A stretch of DNA of 48,947 nt from a virus. The stretch covers positions 1 through 48,947 of the IMG/VR virus record IMGVR_UViG_3300035698_005713; one strand, 5' to 3'. A model generated the notes under the pieces. It was not told the DNA's origin, searched no databases, and worked only from the letters and a program-made list of their open reading frames with translations. Positions 1-8,147 of this stretch are shown piece by piece. Each line of letters begins with the position of its first letter. Positions within the stretch are counted from its first letter, which is position 1. A program made the position numbers and the translations under genes.

Positions 1-87
1 AGTCATCATCTCACACAACTCAGCAAAGCTCGTAATGTAATACGGGCTTCCTTCTGAACCGGCGCCTGTGCCACTGTAAGCTGCCAT
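1..87 (-). CDS. GLUG-type surface protein, N-terminal fragment (runs off the left edge)
   Basis: The first 29 codons of a minus-strand gene, beginning MAAYSGTGAGSEGSPYYITS. The opening closely resembles the starts of the two complete GLUG-repeat proteins near the right end (MASYVGSGGSGTKASPYLIS and MSEYSGNGAGTDEDPYVITT), so this is a third or fourth member of that family. It follows the 401-residue structural gene with only a 3-nt gap, suggesting the same transcript. The gene is cut by the window edge. It may be the front part of the GLUG gene cut at the right edge; both edges fall on codon boundaries in this strand. Confidence 0.7.
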   Translation of the reverse strand, partial: MAAYSGTGAGSEGSPYYITSFAELCEMMT

Positions 88-90
88 AAG

Positions 91-1296
91 TTATCCTATC
101 AGTCCTGTTTTAGAGTTCCAACTCGTTGACGATATTTGATTTCCAACTGCATCTCTGACTAATATCATATATGTGCCGTGCGACTTCGCTAATTCAGCCG
201 CCTGTCTTTGGGCATAATACTCATCTATTGGCCCGGGTAAATACAAACTTCCTAATGGGCCATCCGTGTAACTTGAACTCGATTGCCACTCACTGCTGTG
301 GCCGATACCGCTGTAAGATGTTATCACGAATTTATACTGTACAGGAGAATCTTCGCTGTTTTCATCTAAGTCTGTGCAGGTGGCAGAAACCATCTTGACA
401 TACCATCTGTTGCCACTGCCATAAAGCGTTGGCACAGTTGACCACAGACCCCAAGCAGTCTCTGTGTATGTCGGAACAGAAGTATCCTCTGGTTCCGCCC
501 ACGTTGTCGCTTCTACTGTATCCGAATAATCTGATTCATTCTGGAATACAGACTTATCTCTTGCGTAGAATTTGTAACTATAAGCTGTTTCTTCGTCAAG
601 TCCTGTGTCAACAAAAGTCCTACTATCCTGCCATCCGCTATCGTGTTCCGAGTCTGTTACATTGGCAAAATAGTATTCCACTGCTTTTGTATTACCCTGC
701 CCGATTGCTTCTGTAGCAGTCATAGAAACTGCTGTCATACCAATAGCCGTCGGCTGGCCATCGCTATAAACTTTGTAGCTCTTGCCGGTTATGTTGTCTA
801 ACGCCCAGGCATCTGCAAGGACAATAACGGTATCGTTTGTCCTGCTGGCTATTTCGTACTCAATGTCGTTATAAACCAATACCCTGTCGTCTGCTACCCA
901 CGACGGCCACGTTGCGCCTGTCAGGGTTACGTTTTTGCTGGTTTTGACTATTGCTATCGTACCGAGTTCCCAACCGCCGGTATTATAATAATCCGCCGAC
1001 CACGTTATCGGTTCAGGAGCGTCTAAAACGCCTGCAACAGTACCACCGCCAATCAAAGATGGTATCTGTACCGATACTAAACAATCAATCCGTTTGGTAT
1101 CGCCACCAATCTGTTGAGAATACAGCTTCCTTAGTCCGGGTCGCTGTCCGCCTCTGGCTCTTTTTTCGAGAACATCATAGGCTCTGACATTCTGCAAATG
1201 CGGACTACTCAGCGCGGGCTGATCGTTGTAAGGCCAGTTTTCAGATAGACCGAGCAACGGAAACGATAACCTAATAGAATTAATACGTTTTGCCAT
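91..1296 (-). CDS. Virion structural protein with fibronectin-III-like domain
   Basis: 401 residues. The N-terminus (about 1-65, with RARGGQRPGLRKL) looks like a phage structural protein tail-completion segment. Residues about 115-170 hold a module with WPSW (130-133) followed by YEIASRTND, which recurs in the protein at 3088-4095. Residues about 185-265 look like a fibronectin type III or similar beta-sandwich domain (GLDEETAYSYKFYARD). The gene lies in the structural operon, 1 nt after the preceding small gene. The role is probably in the tail or head-tail connector. This is inferred from context and fold-like features, not a firm family match. Confidence 0.7.
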   Translation of the reverse strand: MAKRINSIRLSFPLLGLSENWPYNDQPALSSPHLQNVRAYDVLEKRARGGQRPGLRKLYSQQIGGDTKRIDCLVSVQIPSLIGGGTVAGVLDAPEPITWSADYYNTGGWELGTIAIVKTSKNVTLTGATWPSWVADDRVLVYNDIEYEIASRTNDTVIVLADAWALDNITGKSYKVYSDGQPTAIGMTAVSMTATEAIGQGNTKAVEYYFANVTDSEHDSGWQDSRTFVDTGLDEETAYSYKFYARDKSVFQNESDYSDTVEATTWAEPEDTSVPTYTETAWGLWSTVPTLYGSGNRWYVKMVSATCTDLDENSEDSPVQYKFVITSYSGIGHSSEWQSSSSYTDGPLGSLYLPGPIDEYYAQRQAAELAKSHGTYMILVRDAVGNQISSTSWNSKTGLIG

Positions 1297-1297
1297 T

Positions 1298-1612
1298 TTA
1301 CAAACTCAGAGGGAGTCCAATTAAGGCTGTTCCCGACCACATAATTCGTCTGCCAAGCGTTAAAGCGTCTGTGGTTGCAGGTGAAGCGGCATCGTAAATC
1401 AGCATATCAAAATCACCTGCCGGCAAATCCGCGGGAATAGTTATCGGGATACCGTTAATGTACGTTTCTTCCGCTAATGCGATTGCTGTGTCGGCGTAAG
1501 TAGGTGTAGCTGCCAACGCTCCAGCGACATCATCCCACTGTTTCCCGTCCGCAACCCTAACATACCTGACAACCGGATTAGTCAACGCTAAGTAAATGAT
1601 TAAGTGATACAT
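1298..1612 (-). CDS. Small structural-operon protein, function unknown
   Basis: 104 residues starting MYHLIIYLALTNPVVRYVRV. No family recognised. The sequence is beta-rich and hydrophobic-alternating, without a signal peptide or metal-binding motif, and ends in PLSL. It is packed tightly between the endonuclease-VII-like gene (1-nt gap) and the 401-residue structural gene (1-nt gap), so it is almost certainly translated from the same message. A minor virion or fibre-associated protein is the simplest guess. Confidence 0.6.
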   Translation of the reverse strand: MYHLIIYLALTNPVVRYVRVADGKQWDDVAGALAATPTYADTAIALAEETYINGIPITIPADLPAGDFDMLIYDAASPATTDALTLGRRIMWSGTALIGLPLSL

Positions 1613-1613
1613 G

Positions 1614-2099
1614 TCAACTCCTCAAATAGGTTATAGTTTTCTGTAAAATTTTAATATCTTCACCCAAAAGACCCAAAATCACATTGCACCTAAAACATAA
1701 TAAGCCTCTAATTTTGCTGGTGTTATGACAGTGGTCAACACTCAAACGTCTAAGTCCATATTGATTTTTGGCCGTTTCTATTTTATTGCAAATCGCACAA
1801 ACACCTTGTTGCTCTTGAAATAACTTGTCGTACTGTTCCAGGGTAATACCGTAATTTCTCACAAGGTGTGTATTTCTTCCTTTAGGGCCTTGAGCATAGT
1901 TTTTGGAATACGTTTTTTGACGGGTTTTTGCCCATTTTTCAAGCGTTCCTGCTACCCTTATCCTATACTTCTCAACCTGCTTATTTTTGCACTTTTTACA
2001 ATAGGTATCAAAACCGTCTTTTCTGGCTTTATATCTATAAAAATATTCTGCTGTAGCAGGGAACTCTTTCTTGCATTTACTGCATATTTTTACAGACAT
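1614..2099 (-). CDS. Recombination endonuclease VII-like HNH nuclease
   Basis: 161 residues. The C-terminal half matches the endonuclease VII family: YGITLEQYDKLFQEQQGVC (83-101), zinc cysteines C101/C104 and C135/C138, and a catalytic VDHCHNTSKIRGLLC stretch with D122-H123 and N139. The N-terminus carries a second Cys pair set (C6/C9 and C34/C37), a typical extra zinc-binding segment of free-standing versions. In T4 the family resolves branched DNA. Single copies lodged between structural genes usually behave as selfish homing-type nucleases, which fits its place among unrelated head and tail genes. Identification is from motif reading. Confidence 0.85.
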   Translation of the reverse strand: MSVKICSKCKKEFPATAEYFYRYKARKDGFDTYCKKCKNKQVEKYRIRVAGTLEKWAKTRQKTYSKNYAQGPKGRNTHLVRNYGITLEQYDKLFQEQQGVCAICNKIETAKNQYGLRRLSVDHCHNTSKIRGLLCFRCNVILGLLGEDIKILQKTITYLRS

Positions 2100-2113
2100 T
2101 TTCTTTTAACTCC

Positions 2114-2989
2114 TTAAATACGTAATACTTCTCCGTAAATTGATTTATCGTTTTTACCGTAAATACTGTCATCGCCGTAAGTGTAGAGTGTTTTTGCCTG
2201 ATATAACTGTGAAACTTCCGCCGCAGTTAAGGCTTTGTTGAAAATGATTACATTGTCAAGAGAACCGTCGAAATACAAAGGTTCAAGGTCCCTATATGCG
2301 CCAATAAGTACATCGTTCGTAGAAGTAAAATTGGCCATTGCTACCAGACCGGACGTGCCAGTCTCAACAAGAACGCCATTGACGTACAGTAAAATACGTG
2401 CAGTTATAGCGGATATTTTCTCGAAAACAACTGTTACCGCAGTCCACGACCCTACTCCGTCAGAAAACACAACTACACTATTAAGCGTTGCAATCGAACC
2501 AGTACCAACAATATAAGCACAATATAATTTTCCGGTAGTTAGTAACACAACACGAAAAAGATTATTAGCAGCTCTATAATTTGTAATAAGTGCCTGGCCG
2601 GCCGCTGGCTGACCATCGTCAGGCTTACACCATAAGTTAATACTAAAACTGTCCCTAAACGTACTCTGGAACGGCTGGTTACAGGTAATGTAGTCAAGAC
2701 TGCCGTTAAACGTCAGGGCGCCGCCTATCCTGCCGTCAGTGTGCAAAACAGACGTGTTCTGCTGTGCAGTACCATTCGTACCCTTTTCGTCCACTACGAC
2801 CTTACTGGCGGCATTATCATCGAACTTAAAATGAGCAACTTTATTAGCGTCTAAGTCATACATATTCCACTCCTGTGCGAATATAGCAAAGTCTTCAAAG
2901 TCAACATAACCATCTCCATTCAGGTCTGCTCTTAGCTGTCCAAAGCAGGCACTTGCCAACAAGGCACAAATCAAAATACTCGTTTTCAT
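2114..2989 (-). CDS. Secreted LamG-domain protein with dockerin-like EF-hand repeat
   Basis: 291 residues. The start at 2989 (MKTSILICALLASACFG) is chosen because AGGA sits at good distance and the following 19 residues form a signal peptide, possibly with a lipobox at C15; a longer reading to 3061 has no such support. Residues 22-41 hold an EF-hand/dockerin repeat (DLNGDGYVDFEDFAIF) typical of Planctomycetota exported proteins. Residues about 50-265 form a LamG/concanavalin-like beta-sandwich (AHFKFDD, GGALTFNGSLDYI). It probably binds surface glycan. A signal peptide is odd in a virion operon, so it may be a host-derived cargo gene or a fibre-like protein. Confidence 0.8.
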   Translation of the reverse strand: MKTSILICALLASACFGQLRADLNGDGYVDFEDFAIFAQEWNMYDLDANKVAHFKFDDNAASKVVVDEKGTNGTAQQNTSVLHTDGRIGGALTFNGSLDYITCNQPFQSTFRDSFSINLWCKPDDGQPAAGQALITNYRAANNLFRVVLLTTGKLYCAYIVGTGSIATLNSVVVFSDGVGSWTAVTVVFEKISAITARILLYVNGVLVETGTSGLVAMANFTSTNDVLIGAYRDLEPLYFDGSLDNVIIFNKALTAAEVSQLYQAKTLYTYGDDSIYGKNDKSIYGEVLRI

Positions 2990-3087
2990 AATCATTTCCT
3001 CTATTAGTCTGTTGCATAATAGTTTTTGTGTCCTTTCTATAAAAGCCTGCCGCCCTCTCAAGCGACAGGCCGGAGGGAAGAAGAAGT

Positions 3088-4095
3088 TTATATACTTCCG
3101 TTATAAGTTACTATTGTATTGTCGCGGTTACGCTGCCTGTCATCGCCGTCCCTGTGTTTTGTGTCCGACGAATCCCCGCAGTAGCCGAAGTAATTTATTG
3201 AATTGAATTGCTTGTCAATGGCAATACTGGCCGTGAGCCGTTCATCGAATAATTCCTTTTTCGTACCCCTCGAATCGTTTTCCTGTTCGTCCGCAACAGC
3301 AAGGCAGGCCGCTAATATCGTCTCGGCGTGTGATGCTCCGCCATAGGGATAAGTCAAAGTGGTATCGACAAGCATCTGCGGAAGTATTCGCTTCACATAA
3401 CTCAACGTGTAAACTATATCTGGAACAGGATAAAACATAATCTCAAATCGCTGTCCGACCGTTGTTGTTTCGTGTATTTTCGGCCTGACAGCAGCAAAAT
3501 ACGGGTTTGATGAGATATAGCCTGTCTGTCGCAAATGCCTTATTCTGCCTTCGCCAACGATAACTATTTTCGGCTTATAGTTCGTTGTCTCGATAACCAT
3601 ATTGCTCTCTATCATACCACCGAAGTCATCCGGCAGGTCATAATTACCGTTGTGTCTCAAGGTGTATTCTGCTGCTGTTTCGGTGTCCTCAGTCCACGCA
3701 GAAGCCAGCTCTATCTCGTTGTCGTCCGTCCTTGAGTCTATGACATACTCTGTACCGTCAACTATAAGTTCGCCGTGAGTTTCAGCCCAGGACGGCCATA
3801 CACCTGTCGTGAGTGTTACTGTCGTGCCATCTTCCTCAACAGCGATAGTACCTGTATCATACGGAGCAATGGTGTCTATTGTGGTTACAGGTTTCAGGAA
3901 CGACCACTGATAAGCAGGTTCATTGCCAAATCTCGGCGGAAAGTAAAACTGTCGCAGTCCCCGCTTGATTATCATATCAAGAACAGTTTCATCGTGAGTT
4001 GACCACGAACCCTCAGTCAGCGACAGTCCCAAAAAATGAGCTATCGCTAACCGCAGGTCGTCATATGTTACAGCCAAAGTCGATTCCGTCATCAT
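3088..4095 (-). CDS. Head-tail adaptor / tail tubular-like structural protein
   Basis: 335 residues. The N-terminus (TYDDLRLAIAHFLGL) and the C-terminal block (YPVPDIVYTLSYVKRILP, then PYGGASHAETILAACLAVADEQ, about 226-285) follow the pattern of short-tailed-phage adaptor or tail tubular proteins: DLPDDF, then an YP.P..Y.L..Y strand, then a helix with AE-type residues. Inserted at about 80-140 is the WPSW module shared with the protein at 91-1296. An AGGTGAT ribosome site precedes two adjacent ATGs (4095 and 4092). The gene overlaps the stop of the upstream gene. The family assignment is inferred. Confidence 0.65.
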   Translation of the reverse strand: MMTESTLAVTYDDLRLAIAHFLGLSLTEGSWSTHDETVLDMIIKRGLRQFYFPPRFGNEPAYQWSFLKPVTTIDTIAPYDTGTIAVEEDGTTVTLTTGVWPSWAETHGELIVDGTEYVIDSRTDDNEIELASAWTEDTETAAEYTLRHNGNYDLPDDFGGMIESNMVIETTNYKPKIVIVGEGRIRHLRQTGYISSNPYFAAVRPKIHETTTVGQRFEIMFYPVPDIVYTLSYVKRILPQMLVDTTLTYPYGGASHAETILAACLAVADEQENDSRGTKKELFDERLTASIAIDKQFNSINYFGYCGDSSDTKHRDGDDRQRNRDNTIVTYNGSI

Positions 4096-4547
4096 ATCAC
4101 CTCTATATTATCCCCTGTTGCTTCTACTATAACATCATCCTCTGTCAGGATAGTGTAAGTTACCACTTCGTCTTTTTCTGTGTGTCCGCTGACTTTGCCG
4201 GTGAGACATTTACCGTTACTGGTAAACGCTTTGACGCTCTGGCCGTTCTTAATGATTTTGCTGCTATCAGAAGTCTTTTCAAGCCTCTCTGTATCCTCTT
4301 TGTTAAAAGTATGCGGGTCGCCATCATTAAACTTCAGCGTCTCAAGGTTCAGGCCGCAGTCCATAGCTATCCGCAACAAATCACAGGACGTGAGGCGGCC
4401 ATCTATCTTGTCGAGTGGCCTTTTAACAGCAAAATACCGCTTCACAAGGAACTCCGGCAACTCATTCAGCCCCAACATAGTACGGAGCGTACTGTTATGC
4501 TGCGTATTCACTTTGTCTCTCAAGTCATTCAATTCTTCTGGGGTCAT
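4092..4547 (-). CDS. Hypothetical structural-operon protein
   Basis: 151 residues (MTPEELNDLRDKVNTQHNSTLRTML). No family recognised. The N-terminal third is helical and charged; the C-terminal 45 residues look like a small beta-barrel of SH3/KOW type (KNGQSVKAFTSNGKCLTGKVSG, VVTYTILTEDDVIVEATGDNIEVI). It overlaps the start of the adaptor gene by 4 nt (TGATG), implying translational coupling. It could be a head-completion protein or a linking factor. Confidence 0.6.
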   Translation of the reverse strand: MTPEELNDLRDKVNTQHNSTLRTMLGLNELPEFLVKRYFAVKRPLDKIDGRLTSCDLLRIAMDCGLNLETLKFNDGDPHTFNKEDTERLEKTSDSSKIIKNGQSVKAFTSNGKCLTGKVSGHTEKDEVVTYTILTEDDVIVEATGDNIEVI

Positions 4548-4580
4548 AATACTTCCTTTCGGTTAGGGGTTGCCAAAATA

Positions 4581-4602
4581 GCCCCTGCCCGAAGACAGGG
4601 GC
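4581..4602 (-). terminator. Hairpin, possible transcription terminator
   Basis: Perfect 7-bp stem (GCCCCTG/CAGGGGC) with an 8-nt loop, just after the stop of the zinc-ribbon gene at 4611-4745. On the minus strand it is followed by TATTTT, a modest T tract. It could be a weak or leaky terminator, or an mRNA-stability hairpin. Confidence 0.5.
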
Positions 4603-4610
4603 GTTAAGTC

Positions 4611-4745
4611 TTAATGCCTGTTGCAGCAAACACAGCCTGTTTCCGGCATTATGCTGCCGCACCTCTTGCATACCAAAGGCGGTGGTTCAGGCTTGAACAC
4701 TGCCTTTGTTTCTTTCTTAACTTTCTTGTCTTTCTTAAAAGCCAT
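4611..4745 (-). CDS. Small zinc-ribbon protein (44 aa)
   Basis: A short gene reading MAFKKDKKVKKETKAVF, then VCKRCGSIMPETGCVCCNRH at the C-terminus. The first half is a lysine-rich tail and the second half has paired cysteines (C26/C29 and C38/C40/C41), a likely zinc ribbon. A GGAAG ribosome site lies 6-7 nt upstream of the ATG, and a hairpin follows the stop. Similar tiny Lys-rich zinc proteins are common in phage head operons; the role is unknown. It could bind DNA or RNA. Confidence 0.7.
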   Translation of the reverse strand: MAFKKDKKVKKETKAVFKPEPPPLVCKRCGSIMPETGCVCCNRH

Positions 4746-4765
4746 AAATCACTTCCTTTCTATTG

Positions 4766-5710
4766 TTAGTCTGATTCCAATATATAAGGAACTTGGTCTG
4801 TTTCGTCCTTACCAGTGATAAGGTTGTCAGCAGCCATACCAAGTACGAAGTCATAACCAGCGGTTACGGTTGTCGTATCGACATTTGTAATCATCCTGTT
4901 TCCAATAACAGCCAAACTCAAGAAAGCTGTATCGGACTCAGAATCAATACCTATTCCGACCGTATGGAAAATATTGTCGATAGCAAAACAGTTTACCGCC
5001 TGACTCGTTGTGCAATTGAAGTCAAGGCCAATAGCCCCGCTGTGAATCCGGCAATTCTGCAATAAGAAGTTAGTAACACTGCCAGCGTTTATCTGAATAG
5101 CAGCCGTTGAGAAACCTACAGCAGACGTATTCGGGTCAAACCTGCAATCGATGATGTTCATATCATGCGCCTGTACCGCTCTCAGGCCAATGGTCGCAGC
5201 ATTTGAAGCCGTGAATACGCAGTTGTGGAACGAAATGCCGTTCTGATCAACTGGAATGTCCACGGTGATACCACCGCCTGTGCCATAAAACTCAATGTTG
5301 TGGAATGTGCAGCCGAGGTATCCGTCTGTCGTGTAGGCTTCCAGTACATGTTTCCCTTCAATTCGAGTCCGAGGATGTTGGTTTGTCGTACCAACGCCGA
5401 TAACGTCTGTCTTTTCCGCAAACTTCGTCAGGTCTTCCTTAATGGAATCGCCAACGACGTAAATCCTGTTCCGTCCCGCCCATGTCCTGTTCGCTGGAGA
5501 ACTGATTTGAGCGTGGCTGGCAGCCAAGCCTGTTGCCAGATACTTGTACGCTGTAGCCCGCGTTGTGCCATCACCGCTGTCGTCAGACTTGTTACCATCT
5601 ACAAAGTAGATTTCGCCTGATACTTCAGGTCGGTACAAAGCATCCAGTTCCGACCGCAGAAGACCCAGACCTTCGTTTGTAATAAGTTTTCTTGTTCTTG
5701 CTATATTCAT
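4766..5710 (-). CDS. Right-handed beta-helix virion protein
   Basis: 314 residues from the ATG at 5710. An ATG at 5719 also exists, but the GGAAAGG ribosome site abuts it with no spacer and is 9 nt from 5710, so 5710 is preferred. The N-terminal 30 residues are an attachment segment. Residues about 35-310 repeat short strands typical of parallel beta-helix proteins (GEIYFVDGNKSDDSGDGT, then FHNCVF, IIDCRF, LLQNCRI). No polysaccharide-lyase active site is recognisable. It is probably a head fibre, decoration or tail-spike-like protein; its position next to the capsid genes favours the first. Confidence 0.7.
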   Translation of the reverse strand: MNIARTRKLITNEGLGLLRSELDALYRPEVSGEIYFVDGNKSDDSGDGTTRATAYKYLATGLAASHAQISSPANRTWAGRNRIYVVGDSIKEDLTKFAEKTDVIGVGTTNQHPRTRIEGKHVLEAYTTDGYLGCTFHNIEFYGTGGGITVDIPVDQNGISFHNCVFTASNAATIGLRAVQAHDMNIIDCRFDPNTSAVGFSTAAIQINAGSVTNFLLQNCRIHSGAIGLDFNCTTSQAVNCFAIDNIFHTVGIGIDSESDTAFLSLAVIGNRMITNVDTTTVTAGYDFVLGMAADNLITGKDETDQVPYILESD

Positions 5711-5773
5711 TTTATACATCCTTTCCTTTTATATTTAGACTGCGAAAGCGACGCAGCTTTAAGGGAAGATGAA

Positions 5774-5797
5774 AGCCTTGCCCCGGAGGGCAAAGCT
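5774..5797 (-). terminator. Rho-independent terminator after the capsid genes
   Basis: A 10-bp stem (AGCTTTGCCC with GGGCAAGGCT, one G-T pair) closed by a TCCG tetraloop, followed on the minus strand by TTTCATCTT. It lies between the 395-residue capsid-region gene and the beta-helix gene, so it probably reduces readthrough from the very abundant coat message. Confidence 0.75.
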
Positions 5798-5822
5798 AAC
5801 ATCAAACCCAGAACCGATTATT

Positions 5823-7010
5823 TTAAGCTGGCACTACATCAGTACCGGAAACGCCAGTAAGTTGCCAAGCTCCATACGTTGTTCCCGCCGGCCCAAACTG
5901 GTGCCACACCATTGTGAACCATTCACCAGCCGTTTCAAACTCCACAGTCGCTAACGTACTTGTCGCTATGGTCCCACTGGAAAGAGTAACTCCGCTGGCT
6001 ATGTTAGGCTTAAATTGTGCTGTTCCCAACGAGCCAAGCATATAGAAGCCTCTCCGTGCGCCGTCGATGGTACTGTCTGGGATGACCGCATCGACATCGG
6101 CGGCTACTGCTAACCCGCCAAGCACAATACCAAATCCTTCTGCAAGGATAGGTTCTGTTGCCGCCGCTGTTTCAGGCAGGAAATAGTCAACAAGACCAGA
6201 TTCCTCGCCATCACAAAGATAAGCCAGCCTGAGCAAGCCTTTCTTCCTGAGAGTGCCTGTCAAAGCTCCGTCGCCGGTATCGCCTAATACAGTGAAGACT
6301 GTAGCCGCAGTTGCCTGAAGTACAGGATAGACACCGGACGGACACCGTTCTGCCGTCGAAGTAGCCGCATCTGCACCACCCCAAACGACGAACTCATAGT
6401 CGTTTACGTCAAGGTCGCCAGAGACCCATCCCATATAGGTTCCGGGCGTTCCGGTTGAAGACGTGATGGTTGTGATACCTGTGCTGGAAGCATAAACCGA
6501 GGTGCTAACGCCGGTGATTTCCTGCATAGGCATATCACCTTCGTCTGCAACAGCAAGAGTTGTCAGCGGAATCGCTGAACCCTTGCCCCTGAAACCACCA
6601 TATCCGAAGATACCGTTTATCAGGGTAGTGTCGCCGCTGTCATCTTCGCCGACCGCACAAGTCAACAGGCCGGTATTGATTACCGACGTTGCCGCCTGTG
6701 CAATCATCGCACACGCACCCGGCAATGCCAGTTGAACCTTCCTGACCAGTCCGTTCGGATTTGCAGCGTAGTTCTGCGTGAGAACGCCCGCAAAAGCCAT
6801 ATTGTTTGAAGAAGAAGGTATCTGGATTTCCTTCAAACCCCTTGTGCCGAAACTATCCGTCGCTGTTTCTTTTGTAGTGGTTGTCGCGTAGTCCAAATTG
6901 TAGCACATACCAAACCCTTTTTTAAGGGCAGCAGTGCCGCGATAGATAAACTCCGCTTTCTTCATATACGCTTGCTTCATATAATTCGTCAAATTTACTA
7001 TGTCAGCCAT
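5823..7010 (-). CDS. Capsid-associated structural protein (possible head decoration)
   Basis: 395 residues (MADIVNLTNYMKQAYMKKAEFIYRG). It directly follows the coat gene and precedes a strong terminator, the usual place of an abundant virion protein. The sequence is Gly/Ala/Thr-rich with many predicted beta strands, including long low-charge runs (GVSTSVYASSTGITTITSSTGTPG), and has no enzyme motif. A head decoration or second capsid protein is the best guess from position and composition; I do not recognise the family. A tail protein is the alternative. Confidence 0.6.
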   Translation of the reverse strand: MADIVNLTNYMKQAYMKKAEFIYRGTAALKKGFGMCYNLDYATTTTKETATDSFGTRGLKEIQIPSSSNNMAFAGVLTQNYAANPNGLVRKVQLALPGACAMIAQAATSVINTGLLTCAVGEDDSGDTTLINGIFGYGGFRGKGSAIPLTTLAVADEGDMPMQEITGVSTSVYASSTGITTITSSTGTPGTYMGWVSGDLDVNDYEFVVWGGADAATSTAERCPSGVYPVLQATAATVFTVLGDTGDGALTGTLRKKGLLRLAYLCDGEESGLVDYFLPETAAATEPILAEGFGIVLGGLAVAADVDAVIPDSTIDGARRGFYMLGSLGTAQFKPNIASGVTLSSGTIATSTLATVEFETAGEWFTMVWHQFGPAGTTYGAWQLTGVSGTDVVPA

Positions 7011-7052
7011 TTTAAGCTCACTTTCTTCGGGTAATTTCCCGAATTAAAAAAT

Positions 7053-8126
7053 TTACTTACTGATTACGAAATTGTTGCGTCTGTTGGTACAGATAGACTG
7101 ATACCTGTGGTACAGGACAGCTTTGAAGACACGACTCTGGTTAGGAGCTACACGGAAGTCGCCTAAGTCCATATTGCTGCCCTTTTTCACCAGCATATTG
7201 AACGTACTCATATCAAGACCATAAACAGGGTCGCTGGTATCGTCGTTGAGAAGTTCCGCATACACAAAAGGATTGCTCTTGAACAGCACATTACCATCGC
7301 CGTCAGACCTCAAACCCCATTTACCCGCACCCGCGACCTTTGGAGCTACATCGTTGCCGAGATTCTCATTCTGGTCTGCTGCGATAGTCTCTAATCCTTC
7401 AAGTGTGTCTTCGTTGCACAGATAGACTCGCTTTCGAGGCATTGCATCACCTTTGAAACCGGCATCTTTACGAGGAGCTTTGAATTTAGTCCTTCTATGC
7501 GCCCGTTTCATCTTCAAAATGAGGTCTGCTTTACTGATAGCCGTGTACTGGTCGGTGTAGTTCCTGAAGTTAGGAACTTCCGTCAGATTGATATTACCAA
7601 TCTTGCTAAAACCGGAAGGATAACCGCCGTTGAAACCAGTCGTTGAGTTCTTGACAATCCAATACTTCAGACCCCACGGAGTCAAAGAGTCAGAGGCATC
7701 CGGTGTGTCAAAGAAAACCTCTTCCATCGTCTCTGCCACACGAAGATACATTGCCCTTCGCCGTGGCTTGAAAATGTTATTGATTCTTTCGTCGCCTCTG
7801 TTGTCTTCGATTTCGCCTTGACTATGGGCGACACCGTCTGTCAACAGTGTGAAGTCAACTTTCATTCGTTTCAAGAGGTCAATGACGTTGACGGTATCTT
7901 CGTCATACTCGCCGATGAACTTAGAACGACCGCCGTGTTGTATCATCAGCGTTTTTTCAAGTCCAACGCCACCGCTTACCATTTGCACACCGCCTTGCAC
8001 TTTCATAAGGTACGGCATAGCAATATACTCTGTTAATTCCTGAGATATGTCGATGACCTCATTCTTCTTCAAAGAAGCATAGTTTGCTGTCAGCATATCT
8101 TCAATGTCTTTTGTATGAATACTCAT
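7053..8126 (-). CDS. Major capsid (coat) protein, HK97-fold type
   Basis: 357 residues. It lies immediately downstream of the scaffold gene and reads as a coat protein of the kind seen in short-tailed phages: N-terminal helix (MSIHTKDIEDMLTANYASLKKNEVID), central GGRSKF and LLKRMKVDFTLL strands, then a C-terminal region MDLGDFRVAPNQSRVFKAVL with RYQSICTNRRNNFVISK. The length fits the HK97 fold without a large inserted domain. No protease gene is visible beside it, so processing is probably absent and the separate scaffold suffices. Confidence 0.8.
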   Translation of the reverse strand: MSIHTKDIEDMLTANYASLKKNEVIDISQELTEYIAMPYLMKVQGGVQMVSGGVGLEKTLMIQHGGRSKFIGEYDEDTVNVIDLLKRMKVDFTLLTDGVAHSQGEIEDNRGDERINNIFKPRRRAMYLRVAETMEEVFFDTPDASDSLTPWGLKYWIVKNSTTGFNGGYPSGFSKIGNINLTEVPNFRNYTDQYTAISKADLILKMKRAHRRTKFKAPRKDAGFKGDAMPRKRVYLCNEDTLEGLETIAADQNENLGNDVAPKVAGAGKWGLRSDGDGNVLFKSNPFVYAELLNDDTSDPVYGLDMSTFNMLVKKGSNMDLGDFRVAPNQSRVFKAVLYHRYQSICTNRRNNFVISK

Positions 8127-8147
8127 TACAACCTACTTTCTGACGGC

